Source of the DNA: Tanytarsus gracilentus
Taxonomy: Eukaryota; Arthropoda; Insecta; Diptera; Chironomidae
Length of the DNA: 64,000 bases
Reading direction: 5' to 3'
Assembly (NCBI GenBank): GCA_038502055.1
Contig: JAXRKN010000040.1
Span: 6,842,001-6,906,000, forward strand
Both the position numbers and the translations under genes were made by a program. This document shows positions 10,341 through 23,605 of this stretch, one piece after another. The number at the start of each line of letters is the position of its first letter. Position 1 is the stretch's first letter. The notes under the pieces were generated by a model, which searched no databases, was not told the DNA's origin, and saw only the letters and a list, made by a program, of their open reading frames with translations.

Positions 10341-12097
10341 ATGAATTTGATGGTGGTTTTTATCTCACTAAATGTTGCACAAAATTTGTTAAGTAAAGAA
10401 ATAGTTAACATTAATCTCCCTCTAAATCATCTCTCACAATATTTTAATTCTTTGCCTGAATTAAGTGAGAAAACAGATGGTGTTTATCGAGACTTTCTTA
10501 ATAGTGATAAATATGATCTTGATTTGTGTTGGGGTTACGAATACAATTGTATAAAACCGTTAAATACACATAAATGTCTGGGAAATCATTCGGAATATGT
10601 AAAGAGTAAAGAGGCACAACTGGACATCTTTTATACACAGGCTGATTTTGGTAATAAATATGCGATCTTAATATGAACGAACTTTGGTTTTTTATTTGAA
10701 TAACTTTATTAATTTCTTATATGTCAGTTTAAGAAATTTGCATCTATAATAATTATTTATTTTAGGTATTTTTCCTTTTATCATTTATTTAGGCTATATC
10801 CGACAGCAAATTACAGAAATGCGCATGATTTGCGAGCCCTTTGCAGTTCAAGACTCTTCTCTCGATTGTTCGGAAAATTTGAGATTTTGCCGTGGGCGAA
10901 ACTTGATGATCAACTTTATGGATCTAAAAAATCGCAGAGAGCCATTTCGATGGCAGAATGACATCCTTAAACCGGGCTATATTGGAGGCTATTGCAAATT
11001 GGATGAGCTTCTTCTCCATAATAATTTAATTTTCATGTCTTCACTGCAGTCCTGGGCTCCAGAATTAGGAAATTTTAAAGCACTTCTTCAGCGTCCAATT
11101 GAAAGTGAAATTTGCGATGTGGTGATAGAAAAACCAACATTTATAATGAAATTAGATTCAACAAACAACATGTACCATCACTTCTGTGACTTTTTCAATC
11201 TCTATGCAGCTCAGCACATAAATTTTACGCATCCAAATGCATTTTCAACTGATGTGAATATTTTAATATGGGAAACATTTAGTTACTGGTCACCATTTTC
11301 ACAAACCTTTCAAGCTTTTACAAAGAATCCAATTTGGACTCTAAATCACTTCTCAGGACAAGTGGTATGCTTCAAAAATGTAGTTTTTTCATTGCTACCG
11401 AGAATGATTTATGGTTTATTTTACAACACTCCAATTGTAAGTGTAGAATTTCGATTTATAAATATAATATTTTTAATCCCCTTCTACTATATAATTTTAG
11501 ATCAATGGCTGTGAAAATTCCGCCCTATTCAACGCTTTTTCCGAGCACGTTCTCCACCGCCTCCAAATACCTCAAGCTCCTCTTCATGATAGAGCAAAAA
11601 TTCGAATAACTTTTCTTTCTCGCAACACAAAATACCGGAATATTATTAATGAAAATGAACTAGTTAAAAGAATTTCATCAAATTCTCAATACGAAGTTAA
11701 ACGGGTTGTTTTTGATAAAAATATTAAATTTAATGATCAGCTTAAAATAACTCGTAATACTGATGTGTTTATAGGAATTCATGGAGCTGGTTTAACTCAC
11801 CTCCTCTTCCTCCCCAAATGGGCAACCCTTTTTGAAATTTTCAATTGTGGAGACGTGAATTGCTACAAGGATTTAGCGAGACTTCGAGGTGTTAACTATA
11901 TCACATGGGAGGATAACGCATTTGTAGAAACATTTGTTGCTGGCTATAAAGATGAAAGTCATGAAAAATTCAAAAATTTTAAATTCAATGTCGATGAATT
12001 TGAAAGATTAGTAGCAAAAGCTGTTAGGGACGTTAAAAATCATAAAGACTATAAAGAATTTATGAAGAAATCTCAGGAGAATCACAATGAGCTGTAA
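10341..12097 (+). CDS. Eogt: EGF domain-specific O-GlcNAc transferase (GT61 family)
   Basis: ER-lumenal enzyme that transfers GlcNAc from UDP-GlcNAc to Ser/Thr in EGF repeats of extracellular proteins. Exons 10341-10650, 10793-11436 and 11501-12097 have GT-AG borders and matching phases (1, 0), giving 1551 nt or 516 residues, the usual family length. The start is ATG at 10341, opening a hydrophobic signal peptide (MNLMVVFISLNVAQNLL). Later come LCWGYEYNC, RFCRGRNLMINFMDL, the GGYC motif and YHHFCDFFNLYAAQH in the catalytic region. The GT61 signature GIHGAGLTHLLFLP follows near the C-terminus. The last residues HNEL form a KDEL-like retrieval signal, fitting ER residence. An AATAAA follows at 12202. 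All expected parts are present, so the gene looks functional. Confidence 0.95.
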
Positions 12098-12201
12098 AAA
12101 CAAGTTTTTTAAATCTCTCTTTTTGTTGTTTTACATAATTGTTTTTTCAAATTCAGCTAGGATTTCTGACCGATGATTGATGTCCAAGGCATGCTTAGCC
12201 T

Positions 12202-12207
12202 AATAAA
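12202..12207 (+). terminator. AATAAA poly(A) signal of Eogt
   Basis: Canonical hexamer about 105 bases downstream of the Eogt stop codon. Position fits; cleavage site not determined. Confidence 0.5.
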
Positions 12208-12329
12208 AGAGATGAAAAAATATTTTATTAAATTAAAAATAATATTTTAAATCCATATATAACTGTTCGTGTCGCTTACGTTGCTCTTTTTTGTGACAAT
12301 TGTTGCTAAATTAACTAACCTTAGAACGA

Positions 12330-12520
12330 TTAATTGTGATTCACCCCCTTTTTGTAAATTATCGTCTTTTCTTTTTCTGCCCATATGACGTGTCCCATAT
12401 AGCCATCGCGAAAATTTTTGTCCATTTTAGTTGTTGGTGACTCAGCCCGCGAAAGAAAAGCTTTTCCAACATATGAGGGGATTGCCGTAGGTTTAGTTTT
12501 AATAATTTTTGTTAAAGTTT
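12330..12520 (-). pseudogene. Coding-like open segment, unrecognised
   Basis: After a possible acceptor (TTTATAAATAAAATTTAG) the minus strand is open for about 62 codons to a TAA, with SYVGKAFLSRAESPTTKMD and NFRDGYMGHVIWAEKEK. Composition is protein-like and richer in GC than the flanks. No family recognised: the GYMGH pentad recalls SAPS-domain (PP6 regulatory subunit) proteins, but five residues are not enough. Possibly an exon relic or a decayed mobile element. Confidence 0.3.
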
Positions 12521-12542
12521 CTAAATTTTATTTATAAATATC

Positions 12543-12723
12543 AGATGCATCCGTACACCGCAATCAGGTCTTATGTCAGCATTTGGACGTCTTAAAAGAT
12601 GTACACTCCTCCCGACAAGAGAGTTTCGTACCACAAAGTGCTGTTGCATCTGTTTTAATATCCTCAAGCTACGTCAGCAACACTCGAAAATCATTCTCGT
12701 TCCGAATTGCAAGAAATTCTTGA
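12543..12723 (+). pseudogene. Coding-like open segment, unrecognised
   Basis: Open frame DASVHRNQVLCQHLDVLKD continuing through ESFVPQSAVASVLISSS to a TGA at 12721. No start codon fits and no family is recognised. GC content is above the surroundings. It may belong with the acidic segment at 12767. Confidence 0.25.
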
Positions 12724-12766
12724 ATCGAGATAGCATAATTGTCTAATTATTTTTATCATTTCTTAG

Positions 12767-12889
12767 AATGTGCAAGTGGTGCAACACCCAGATGACCAGT
12801 CCGATGAAGTTTTAAAGTATCTGTTCAATGGCATTTCCGATAGTGAAGATAATGACTTTAACGATCAAAACATGGAGTTTGAAGAGTGA
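12767..12889 (+). pseudogene. Acidic C-terminal exon-like segment
   Basis: After a good acceptor (TTATCATTTCTTAG) 40 codons run to TGA and encode a very acidic tail, QHPDDQSDEVLKYLFNGIS followed by DSEDNDFNDQNMEFEE. It reads like the last exon of a host or transposon gene. No upstream exon could be joined with confidence. Confidence 0.3.
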
Positions 12890-13285
12890 ATTTTAGATGA
12901 TGAGTTTTTGATGAAAATGTAGATATGGAAATTTATTAGGAAAATACATGAATACCAATGAATTAAGCACTCGTTGCTCACTGAGGACATTTCTGAATTA
13001 TAAATTATATGATCACTTTAAAACTAGTATTAAGATTAGTGTGAGGTACTTATGCTCTTTTTCATTACAAGTTGAGTCTCGTACATCATCAGTCTCAAAA
13101 TATTATAGTGGCTATGCGCTGAATATTAGTTATCGTGTAGTTAATGCGAAACGTTCAGTCTAGTACTTTTTATTCTCCGTGCGTATCCTCATCACTGCCT
13201 AGTTTGTGCTGTTTTGTAGGGCTATCTAATGAATATGACGTTTATGACTAAAGTATATGTTGTATATAAAATTTAGATCTTTTCT
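12890..13285. other. Intergenic sequence between the coding scraps and PIG-W
   Basis: No supported gene; a 71-codon open frame at 12948 has no recognisable features. A minus-strand AATAAA (13173-13168) about 110 bases after the PIG-W stop is its likely poly(A) signal. Confidence 0.5.
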
Positions 13286-15021
13286 TTACCAAATTTTGAG
13301 CTTAAATTTATTCACGTATAAGAAAACCATGATAACATTGAGTAAAAATGTGTAATATGTGATGATTAGAATGCTGGCAGGAGTACCCAGAAGCATTGTT
13401 TGAAAGCATACATTGACAATGCCTGTAAACAGATTGGCGATCAGAAAAAAGGCGAGCCCATTATAGTTGATTGCTTGAAGGATAAGTGGAACGTAGGGAA
13501 CGTGAAAATCCGGCTCATCAAGTTGAGACTTGTTGTTTGATTCTGCTTGCTGTTGCCACTGAGGTCGATTAAAGTTGGTATAATACACGAACATTTCTAT
13601 AAGCATGAAAAGCGTTAGCATGCTAGCACCGACCGCTAGCACCCAGAATGCATAGCCCATATTTGCAGTACGTCGTGATACTCCGAACATGCTATTACAT
13701 ACAAAGATCATTTTCCAGCAAAACGCTGACACTAAACCTAGTTTTAATGTCTTGCAAAAGACCTCTCGTACTTTAAGCAGCTCCTGACCATCGGACTTCA
13801 ATAAAGTTCCAATGTAAATTGACCCTAGATAGAGAGCAACATATCCAGGCACGCTAAAAATTCCTTCACGATTTGCTGATATGAAATTATTTCGTACCAC
13901 AGTGTCATCCATGACATATCTCGACAGTCCCAACTGTAAAATTGTCTCGTGGAACATTAAAAGCATCAGCGCTGAATATTTGATGTGATCTGCAGTTTTC
14001 ATAAAACCCTCAAGGATTGTCGCGAATATTTTTGTTACCGCTAATGTGATGAAAAAATTCCAATGAACTCCGTATTCCGTCACATGCTCTTGATAATTTA
14101 TCTCTTTTGTCACGACGAGACGCGAAAAGCCAAGAATAAAGAGTGGAAGACACGAGACGAGAAGTTTCTGAAACTTTTTCTTTGAAAATGCAGCAGCCGA
14201 TGGTTTCATCACAATTCCATTACTGAATATAAACAGTCCTACTCCCACGTCCATGAGACCTAAAATAAAAAGAGATAATGATTTGAGAATGTCAATGATA
14301 ACGATAACAACTTCAAAATTCTAAGGGAAATTTTAACGGATTATAAATTAACCAAAACTCAATCTTTTAAATATTTGTAAATAAATGCTTAAGAGTTATT
14401 TGTGTAATATAAAAGCAACATCAACTCATAAGTATTATATATATATACAACATTTTTAGAAGAGTAAACAACTCTCGCGAGAAAAGGAGAAAGAAGAATG
14501 AAATGCAAATTAAGATGAGAAAGAAAGACGTGAAGAGGAAAGAAGAAAAAATCTTCCAACTCACCAAATCCAAACTTTTCCGTTTTAGCCAATTTCCTTG
14601 GGAAACATTGAAAATCCACTGCTAGTATACATACTGCAGTCATGAGACTGATCATTGAACGTCCGACAGTAATAAAATCGGGAGATATTGATGGAATCGA
14701 CACAAATGGAGTAAGATGACATTTGCCATGGAGCTGCCGAATCATTGTTGTGATTGTGACAAGGAGCAATGTAACTACAATGTGGCTTATAATGTCGTTA
14801 AAGACAGTCAAGTACAGGACCAGTGTGAAGCAAATTAGGAAGAATTCTACGAGAAATCTTACTGGAACACTATTACTAAGCCTCAAAACCGACGTGACAG
14901 TGATCGTGTGAAAGATCGCAAAACTTGATGGTACAATGTAAAGAAACGACTCGAATGCCGACGTTCCATTGTTATTCTTCATGAAAGACTCATGCAAATT
15001 TTTATACTCTAAGTTTTGCAT
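13286..15021 (-). CDS. PIG-W: PIG-W / GWT1 inositol acyltransferase of GPI-anchor synthesis
   Basis: ER multi-pass enzyme that acylates the inositol ring of GlcN-PI early in GPI-anchor synthesis. Exon 1 is 15021-14565 and exon 2 is 14259-13286, joined as GG/T across a GTGAGT donor and TTTTAG acceptor. They give 476 residues if ATG 15021 is used. Family motifs: YKNLHESFMKNNNGTS at the N-terminus, FGFGLMDVGVGLFIFSNG at the splice joint, TEYGVHWNFFITLA, a SANREGIFSVPGY segment and a C-terminal NLFTGIVN. Many hydrophobic helices lie between. An upstream in-frame ATG at 15120 would add 33 lysine-rich residues. I prefer the inner start because the family normally begins just before the YK-LHE motif. 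A functional gene is likely. Confidence 0.93.
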
Positions 15022-17882
15022 TTTTATTTGCTTTAAAACCTTTTTCTCTTTAATTTTTTTTTTGGCCACCTTTCTCTGAGTGCCAAACTTTATCTGCTTC
15101 GGAAGTGGCACTAAATTCACATTTTAGTTAACTTCCAAAACTTTTCTCACGATCACGTTTATTTTTAAGATTTTAAGGGCATTAAAAATATTAAAATAAA
15201 AGTTTATGTACTCTACATAAAAAATCTCTCTAATATTTTTATTTTTATTGTTGTCTTGGATATTTTGAATTCAGTAATTAAACAGTTGTATAGCTTAATG
15301 TTCCTTCGTCCGTCCGTTTTTAAATTTGTATTTGAAATCCAGAGAATCCAGATATCTTGAGACAAAACTAAATTTTTTCGAATCCTTGTAAAATTAATAA
15401 AAATAATATATTTTTCTTAAACACCCAATAATGGAGGAAAATAAATTTTCAAAACGAAAGCAGTCACTTTGTTGCGCAATAAACACCCACCCATAAGGGA
15501 GTTTCGAAAATTTTCACATCATTTGAAAAATTTCAATGCGTTAAAGAAAGAGAGAATAGTAAAAGCTTAAATTATCAATTGTTAAAATCAAAAGTTATCG
15601 TAACTCAATAATATATTGAGTTCTCTAATTTTAAATAAATTAAATTACGTATCAAGACGCAACTTTGCATAAATTCGTTAAACAAATTTTTTACGTAAAA
15701 TTTCAATCTAGTACCAAAAAAATCATTGAAAAAAGGAATAGGCAAAAATCGCCACAGCGCGGTTTAGAACGGGCATTTAAATTTTAAAATTTGTTACATA
15801 AAATAAATTTTAATAAAAATCTAAACCGTATTCATTCTCTAACGCTGGATAAAATCTGGATAAGTTTTTTTCGAAAATGGATAAGTTCGGAGTCGAAGAT
15901 TTAAAACATTTAATTCGAAATACGTTAATATTAAAAATTTTCTTTGCATCTTCTTTCTTTATTTTCGGACTTGGTACAAAATTTTTTCGGACTGTAACGT
16001 TTGAAAATCTTTAAATTTTTTCGGACTCACCAACACAAATAAGCATTTTTAAATGCTCTAACAGGTCACTTTACACGATTGAATACGCTTTCTAAAAATC
16101 TTAGAAAGAATTAAACATTATGATAAAAAATATTGGAACTGGTGCTTAAAAAAATTAATTGTTCAAAAAGTAAAACCGCTTCTTTTGAGATGAGTTTTAT
16201 ATTTTTTGTCAGCACACCAAATTCCATTGTTCTGATTTAAAGATAATATTTTTCTTTATTATTGCATGCAATCATAAATTTACTCACTTCGAAAGCGAGC
16301 CGTGCCGACGTGTTCTTATCACTGAGAATTTTTCTTTTCATTCAAGCATTCCAACGTGCTGGACCACAGTCGTGTGTCTGAAAATCGAACGCGTGCGCAT
16401 TTGGATATTAATGAAGCTGCGAGGGAGCAACTGGAATTAGATTCAGTTATTCAACACACCTTCGTTGATTCACAACGTCGTTCATCGCATCTCGCATCGA
16501 GTTGAATTATAATTATTCTCAATAGTGCACTCACTCTAACACTCAGGAATAAAAAAATGTTAAAAAATTCAATTGATTGAAATTCTTTTATCCAAAATTA
16601 TTTTAATGACATAGTGCATTTTACATCACTAAGCAAACAAAAAAGTTATGTGAGGAAAATTTTTTACACGTTGGAAAAGCTCAACAAACTTTTACACCCC
16701 TGTCGTGTGGAATTTCCAGGACTTTCCAGGCTCTCTCTTTATTGCACAAAAATAGAAAAATGTAAAAACTTGTAGACAATTTTAGAAATTTGAACATTTA
16801 TTGTCTGAACTCGGAGCCGAATGTTTCGCGGCACTCTCACGGTTGAAAATACTATGAAAAATAATTAATTGAAAGAAAAGAGTAATTTTTTAATTGTGCT
16901 CACCAACCAAGAATTGTGCGTGCGGCGGTGTGTGAAAAAACTTTTTCGTAAAACTTCAAGCTTTAAGGAAAAATTGTACGCGAGAGAGTCCAGAAAATAT
17001 GTTGGGTTTTATAGTGCGGAATGTTAAGCTTCTGTAGAGTAATCAGGAATTGAAAGGAAATTGAGAAAAGTTATGAAAATTGTGTTGATTACACCAATGA
17101 AAGTCTGTTTTGCAATGTAATAAGAAAAAAGTGTGACACACAAAAATTAATTAAATGATACCTCAACACATTTATGACAGTTTTCATTTTTTTTCTTAGT
17201 GTGTCAATAAAATATAAAGTTAATAAAGGAAAATTTGTGTAAGTGTAAGTGTGCAGCAGTACCAGTAAAATGCGAGTGATGGGTGTCTCCAAAGTTAATT
17301 ATTACCTTAAGCAAAATGTGGATTTAAATGTAATTATCATGACCAAACATTTTTTTTTCTCTTATATAATGTATATTTTTAAATATTGTATATATCTATG
17401 TTATGAGAGCTCATGAAATTAATTTTTGGGCCTAAGTTGTAAATCTCAATCACTTTTACTCGAAAAGTTTTCATTACTAATACAAAAAAAAATTTAAATA
17501 CTTTTCTCTATTTGTTTTGACTTTTAGGAAATTTCTTGAAAATTTTGACTAATTATCCTCAGCTTAAATTTTTTTAACAGTGCTCAAATAATTTTTAAAC
17601 TATAATCTTCATATTTTTTTGTAGTGTTTTATAAAATTTTCGAAGAAATTTTGAAACAATTATTTTTGAGAATTCGAAGAACTTTTACCCAAAAATTTTA
17701 AAGAATAAATTTTTAATGCCGAAGATTTTTGCCTGCCCTTTGGTGATGTTTGTGACTTCTTCGGGAAAAAATTTTTTCACCTTATTTAATAATTTAATAT
17801 TTTTAGATATTGTGCGTGATTAAACATTTAACATTAAACCCCGAAAAGATATTGAACCCAATATTGAAAATAATAAATTAAA
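15022..17882. other. Upstream of PIG-W; AT-rich spacer with a GC-richer patch
   Basis: Mostly AT-rich with no supported gene. About 16290-16510 is noticeably richer in GC and contains a TCAGTT initiator-like hexamer at 16443. It could be a promoter or non-coding first exon, for example of the GABA-B receptor gene starting downstream on this strand, but no splice junction proves this. Short TE-like traces (TCGTCCGTCCG) occur near 15305. Confidence 0.35.
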
Positions 17883-18686
17883 ACAAGGTGGGTCTGCAAA
17901 CGGCGTTGCCATTTCCAATAGCTCCGCTGTCTTAGATTAGTAACCACCATAGTTCTGAAAATGGACATTTTGGGCACTCCTGGTCGACCATGACCGAGAC
18001 TCTTGAAAAACCATGAATGTCAATCGATTCCTGATCCAATCACGAGTTCAACGACATACATGAAGCCATAGTTCTGAAAAATGGACATTAGTGGCATCCT
18101 GGCCGGTCATGATGGACATGCCTCAAAAATCATCAATGTCAATCGATTGCTGATCCAATGACGAGTTCAACGATACCCATGATGCCATACTTCTGAAAAA
18201 AAAAGACTTTTGTGGCCCGCCTGGCCGACCATGATGGACATTCCTCAAAAATCATCAATGCCATTCGATTCCTGGTCCAATTACGAGTTCAACGATACCC
18301 ATGAAGCCATATAAGAGAAAATTTGTATGAAAAAGGTTACATTTTTGCACTCAGGGACGGTCCTTGGAGGGTCGTACCTCAAAACTAAATACTTCTTGCA
18401 CAACTAGAGCCAAACCCGATCTTTAGCCACAAACCCGAATTAAATCCGACCAGCCGTTCTTGAGATATGCCGCCCACTAAGATCGTAAGAAAGTAAGATG
18501 ACTTAAATGGCTCTAACTCTTCGTAGAATCAACCGATTTCAAATCTGTTTTCGCCAGTTTGTAGGAGTTGACTAGGCCTATCATTTGAGTATAAGTTTTG
18601 ATATTGTACAATGTAATGTCTTGGCACTAGGGGCTGAAAACTGGTTTTGGAGAAATCCAAAATTAATATATAGCGGAGCTATAATT
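17883..18686 (+). mobile_element. R2 repeat, longest copy
   Basis: Starts AACAAGGTGGGTCTGCAAAC and ends near TATATAGCGGAGCTATAATT. The ends are not inverted copies of each other. The right end carries the small hairpin TATAG-CGGAG-CTATA. The middle holds about three tandem units of roughly 120 bp (starts near 17951, 18069 and 18190) with GGACATTCCTCAAAAATCAT and CAATCGATTCCTG, shared with R1. Further along is CCGTTCTTGAGATATGCCGC, conserved in the 24109 and 36555 copies. No coding capacity. Confidence 0.75.
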
Positions 18687-19918
18687 TTAGTGAATAGGTG
18701 ATTTTTTAAAAATGAATAAATTTTAAAAGTTTTTTGGAAAACAATTAAATTAAGTTGATATAAAAAATATTTTTTTTTCAATTTCCTATCGGTTTTATCT
18801 TTTGTTAATATTTACATAAGCCATAACCCTTTGTGATTAAGATGATGTTATTAACCATATATTGTATAAGGATTACGACCTCCAGCTAATTTAATACTTG
18901 GGATTTTCAATTTTTTGCGTAGTGAACTGAAATTTTTTAAATATTTTAAAATTGAACAACAACTTTACAAGTCCTGCCGAACAATGCGTTTACGCCTTGA
19001 CTTTCTATATAAAGTTTGAAGGTATTATCATGCTCTACAATTTTGTAAATGAGAGCAATGACTTTCAAACCTTCCTTTCAATTAAATCGCTTGCAATTTT
19101 TCCGATGATTTTTTTGAGTCATGGAGGTTTATATCAACACATTAAAACCCCATTTTGAATTTTTAATGTGAGATAATTCCTTTAAAAATGTATTATTAAA
19201 AATGTTTTTAATTCCTGAGTGAATTTTTTTTTGGTATTCTTGCTTATGTTGTGGGTTTTTTGTTTTGGGGGGGGGGGAAAAAGACTAAAAAAAAAAAAAA
19301 AAAAAAATTTTTAAAAAAATATAAAGAAAAAACATATACATTACTTTATGTCATCGTTTCCACGAAAAAAACTCTTTACGAACACAAAAAATTAATTACG
19401 GCTAGAAAATTAGATGGTTTGTCTCTAATATTGAGTGCGATTGAAGGTCAAGTGGAGGAAATTTATTTCCTTTGTAGCTCCTTAACTTTTCTCCAACCCG
19501 AGTTCGAGAGTGAAAAATAAATTAATTGGTATTGAGTTGTATTTGAAAAAAGAAGTGCTTAAATTCAAGCCTATAATTGGTTATAATTAATTTCATGTTA
19601 TAAAAAGTTTTTGGTGGAAAATGTAAACTGGTGTAAGAAGCTTTTTAGTATTGAGCTTGATTTGATGTTGAAAAGTATTCATAAAAAAAATTTTAAGGGA
19701 TATTTTTGAGAAATTTTCATGAATTATTTTAATTATAAACTTTAACAAACTTCATAAATGATTTTTAAAAATAATATTGAAGTGAAATTTTGAGAAATTT
19801 CATAAAATCTAATGAAATTGGAAAAAAATTTGATTGATTGATTACTAAAAGGTAGCTAGACAACATGTTCTTTCCAAAATCAGGATGTAAAAAGTTCCAA
19901 GTTTAATTCTCTATAATA
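18687..19918. other. Spacer with a G10/A21 homopolymer block
   Basis: No supported gene. A run of ten or eleven G followed by AAAAAGACT and about 21 A lies at 19263-19308. Such a block is prone to sequencing or assembly error. The rest is AT-rich and unremarkable. Confidence 0.5.
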
Positions 19919-20492
19919 TAAAAATGTTTCAAAACCCACACGTGGGTGTTGCTGCGTAACCCATCGTAACAGATCAGTGTTTGAAAATCAAAAGCATAAA
20001 AAAATCAGTTTAAGTCAATCCGGACACTTTGGTTAATTTGAACAGTTATAGCTTTAAAAATAAGTTCAGTAGACAAAATTTTCCTTCACGGCATCAAAAT
20101 AGGAGTTCAATGAGATACATGAAGATTTAGTTCTTAAAAATGGACATTATGGCTGTTCGTAGCACTACTGACCGATAATGATGGACATTCATCAAAAATC
20201 ATCTATGTCAATCGATTCCTGGTCCAATTACGAGTTCAACGACATACATGAAGCCAAATAATAAAATATGTGTATAAAAAATGGACATTATGGCCGTCCG
20301 TGGCACGACCTATGGTCATGACTCGAAAAATTCCTAAAATGGGCTAATATAGACCCTAAGAGCTACCATCTGGCGAAAACTAGAAGTCCCTAGCTGGCTC
20401 AGGGGTCGAGATCTCGATGGAACAGACAGACAGACATACGGAAGGAAATACGAGGGTAAACGTGTTACAACCTGGTGGGTTACACTAAAAAG
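19919..20492 (+). mobile_element. R1 repeat copy
   Basis: Begins AAAATGTTTCAAAACCCACA with the CCCACACGTGGG hairpin and ends GGTGGGTTACACTAAAAAG. Same order of parts as at 7161. The segment CCTAAAATGGGCTAATATAG followed by ACCCTAAGAGCTACCATC is nearly identical in both, so activity was fairly recent. No open frame of note. Confidence 0.8.
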
Positions 20493-23400
20493 TAGGTCAT
20501 ACAAAAATTACTTATGATCGGTCTAACAGCCGCATGAAAGCAATAAAGCACAAATAGCTTCATGAGAGAAGGAAAAATGAAGAGTGAGACACTCAAAATA
20601 ATTTATTTTACATATTGAAGAAAATTTCTGAGATGATAACCTAATAAACTTGATTGAGAGGAATGGACAGTAAAATGTATACATCCTTTTTGAAAACTCC
20701 TTTTCTAGATTAATATTGTCTGTCTTGTGCGGTCACTGTCAAAACACAAATTCACCAACGACCAAAGACAAATTTTAAGCTCTTGTTTGCGTTTTCCATC
20801 TTTCGCAATCGCATTTTTCATTTGCTTTGGCAGAAAATTTTTCAAGAAAGGAATGCAAATTTGCGGGGAAAAAATAAGATTGGCAAAATAGAAATTTTTA
20901 GACCCAAGGAATTTTTATTGAGTGGAGAAAAAAAAATTCATCCCTTTTTTATGGTCGGCGATAAAAAAGAGGTGCACTAATACAAATCAATTATTAATGC
21001 GGCTGCAAAGAAGAAAAAAGTTTCCTTAAACTTAAAGAATAAAAATGTCACTAACCCTTATGAAAATCCACTCGACATGGAGCTTTTGCTGGGGCATGAA
21101 AAAATCGTAAAAAGAATTCTTCATGACAGCAGCTCATAAAAAAATGAGATAGAGAAGAGCAGTTGGGATGAGTTTATATGGAACACTTAGATACTTAACA
21201 CAGTTAGTATGGCAATGCCTTTATATATTTTCCCAACACTTCCTTCTTCGACATCTCATTCGCACGTTTTTTATCTCAATTGTAGTCAACGAGTCGAGAA
21301 AGTGAAAGACAGAGAGAGATTGAAAAAGAGAAAATGAACAAAAATGAGCATGATGCAGCTTTTTAATTAAAATTTGCAAAAGAAAAATGAATAAAGAAAG
21401 ATGTTGCGATGGCAAAAGCAGCTACGGTATAGATAGCATCAATTTGAACATTTTAACTTAAATTGAAATAAATTTAGAAGATATATTTTAAATTTTTATA
21501 GTTTGTGTTAGAAATTTAAAAATAAATTTATTTTAGATATTTAGATTTAGATATTTTAAAATATGTGTAATGTGAATTTTTCACTTTAAATTTCACCCCA
21601 TTCAATCGCATTAGACGATAACACTGCATAAATTCAAATGATGAATGCTATCAAACGAGTTTCATTCACTTCACCTCCTCATCTCATACCTCTACGCACA
21701 TTCATAAATATATTCATCTCTTTCACTCACTCACGCATCATCTTCCAATACGCTTCATCATAATTCGAGACACATATTTTTTTTCCTTTCGCAAAGTAAC
21801 TCCTTGTTATGCGCATAAACCTTGAACTTTAGTCATCATTAAAATTCATTTTAATCAAAATTCCGTCACGTAATTCATGTGAAAATGTGAAAATTTAGTT
21901 TTAACATATAAGATTTTCTAAAAGGTCTTTTAATTATTTCTTTCATGAGTGTTGGGCCGTGTGCTGGGTGCGAGTATGACCGATTTAGGCATTTGGTGAC
22001 TCCACCGCTCATGAATGCGCAGAGAGGTGTCGGCTGCCTAAGGGAAGTGTCGCTAATCTACTGAGGATTCCTCTGAGTAAAATGGATATAGCTCATAAGG
22101 TGCACTTTGCGTATACGAGTCTATCATAAGAACAAGTAAAGACGTCTGAATTAGATGGTTATTGCAAAAGGGTATAGCACAATATGATCTGTATATCATC
22201 AGTGCTTGACTGTCTGATTTACTAATGTCAGCTCCAGTCTGCCCACCACCGCAATAAAAATTTCTTTCATTTCTTTCGTCATAGCGCAAATAAATTTTTT
22301 ATACTCATCTTCCAGATGCTATTTTTCTTTTGAACATTATTCCTTTTACATATTTCTGTGGATGCTGTATTCAAAAGGGAGAAAAGCTTAAAATGTACTA
22401 TGGAAGGGAGTTAAATTAACATTTATAGGTACTATATAGACAAATTGAATTATAAATTTCTTCAATAAAAACATTTTTTGATCACCTGCTTAAACAAAGC
22501 ATGATAGCCTAAACATTTATATATTTAATTTGTAGCATTGGACTTTAGCTTTCTAATGATAGTAAAATTTTTTGGCAACAAGCATGTTCAGGTTTAAATG
22601 TTCTGACTTGATTTGAAAAGAAATTAGTTTTATCGTTCTTAAAGTATCTTGGAAAATTCTGAAAAAATTCTCAAGTGTTGGACTTAAATGTGGCTTCCTT
22701 TGAGTGAAGTTTCAAATTTTTCAGAATGTCGGTTCCATAAGATCCAGGACCGTTTATAAAAAATACAGTTTTGGGCTCCCACTGTACTTCTTGTGCATCG
22801 TATTTTGAATCTGACTTTAAATTCCAACTCCTTGATTAAATACCTATCCAGCAATATACATATGTCATAGGTTATGCTTAGTTATCAGCCAAATTGAAGC
22901 CCATAATTGTATACTGGATCTTTTTTTTCACAGCGGAACCAACAATAATCAGCTGTACATTAGAGCTGGTGAAACTTTTTTCTAATTTTTAGATTCTGAA
23001 TTATTAAAGTCAAAGGAACAGATAATGCCTTGCATGAATGCTTATTCAATGAATGGAAATATGATTTTTCAGAGCCTAAAGTTTATTTAAATCTAAATCA
23101 AAATTCACAACTCATCAACAATATTTAACGGCGGGTTTTTTCGCAGAATCAATAGATGAAAAATAATTAAATCAACGTTTTCCTACACCGAATAATAATT
23201 TCCTTGTCTCTAATTCACCTCTGTCGTTTCTAATCTTTGTCATCTGATTCTATATAGTATATACTTTGTTTTCATTAACACACAACACGATTGCCTTACC
23301 GCTGCCGTGATGTACATGGAACCAAAGTAAATGGGTCGTAGAGAGGGATGGATGAGATTTTTTTGATGGAACATTAAGCAGCTACTTTACTGAAAAAAGA

Positions 23401-23605
23401 AAAATGTCGTTGTTGCTCGTTGCGGTTATGACTTGGCGTAAAAACGGGAGGAAATGTTTCGTAAGCCATAAAGCGCTTATTACAATTTAATTTGAGACTG
23501 CAGGAACTTTTTCTCTCATCGTCAACTTTACGCTGTAAAAAATAAATTTAATGGAATTGCGAGGGATTAAAAATGCCTGAACCTTTAAAAAATAAGAATT
23601 AAAAA
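20493..23605. other. Intergenic or intronic spacer with a GC-richer island
   Basis: No supported gene. About 21950-22260 is richer in GC than the flanks and contains GGCATTTGGTGACTCCACCG and CAGTCTGCCCACCACCGC. It may be an old mobile-element fragment or conserved non-coding DNA; I do not recognise it. The remainder is AT-rich. Confidence 0.35.
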
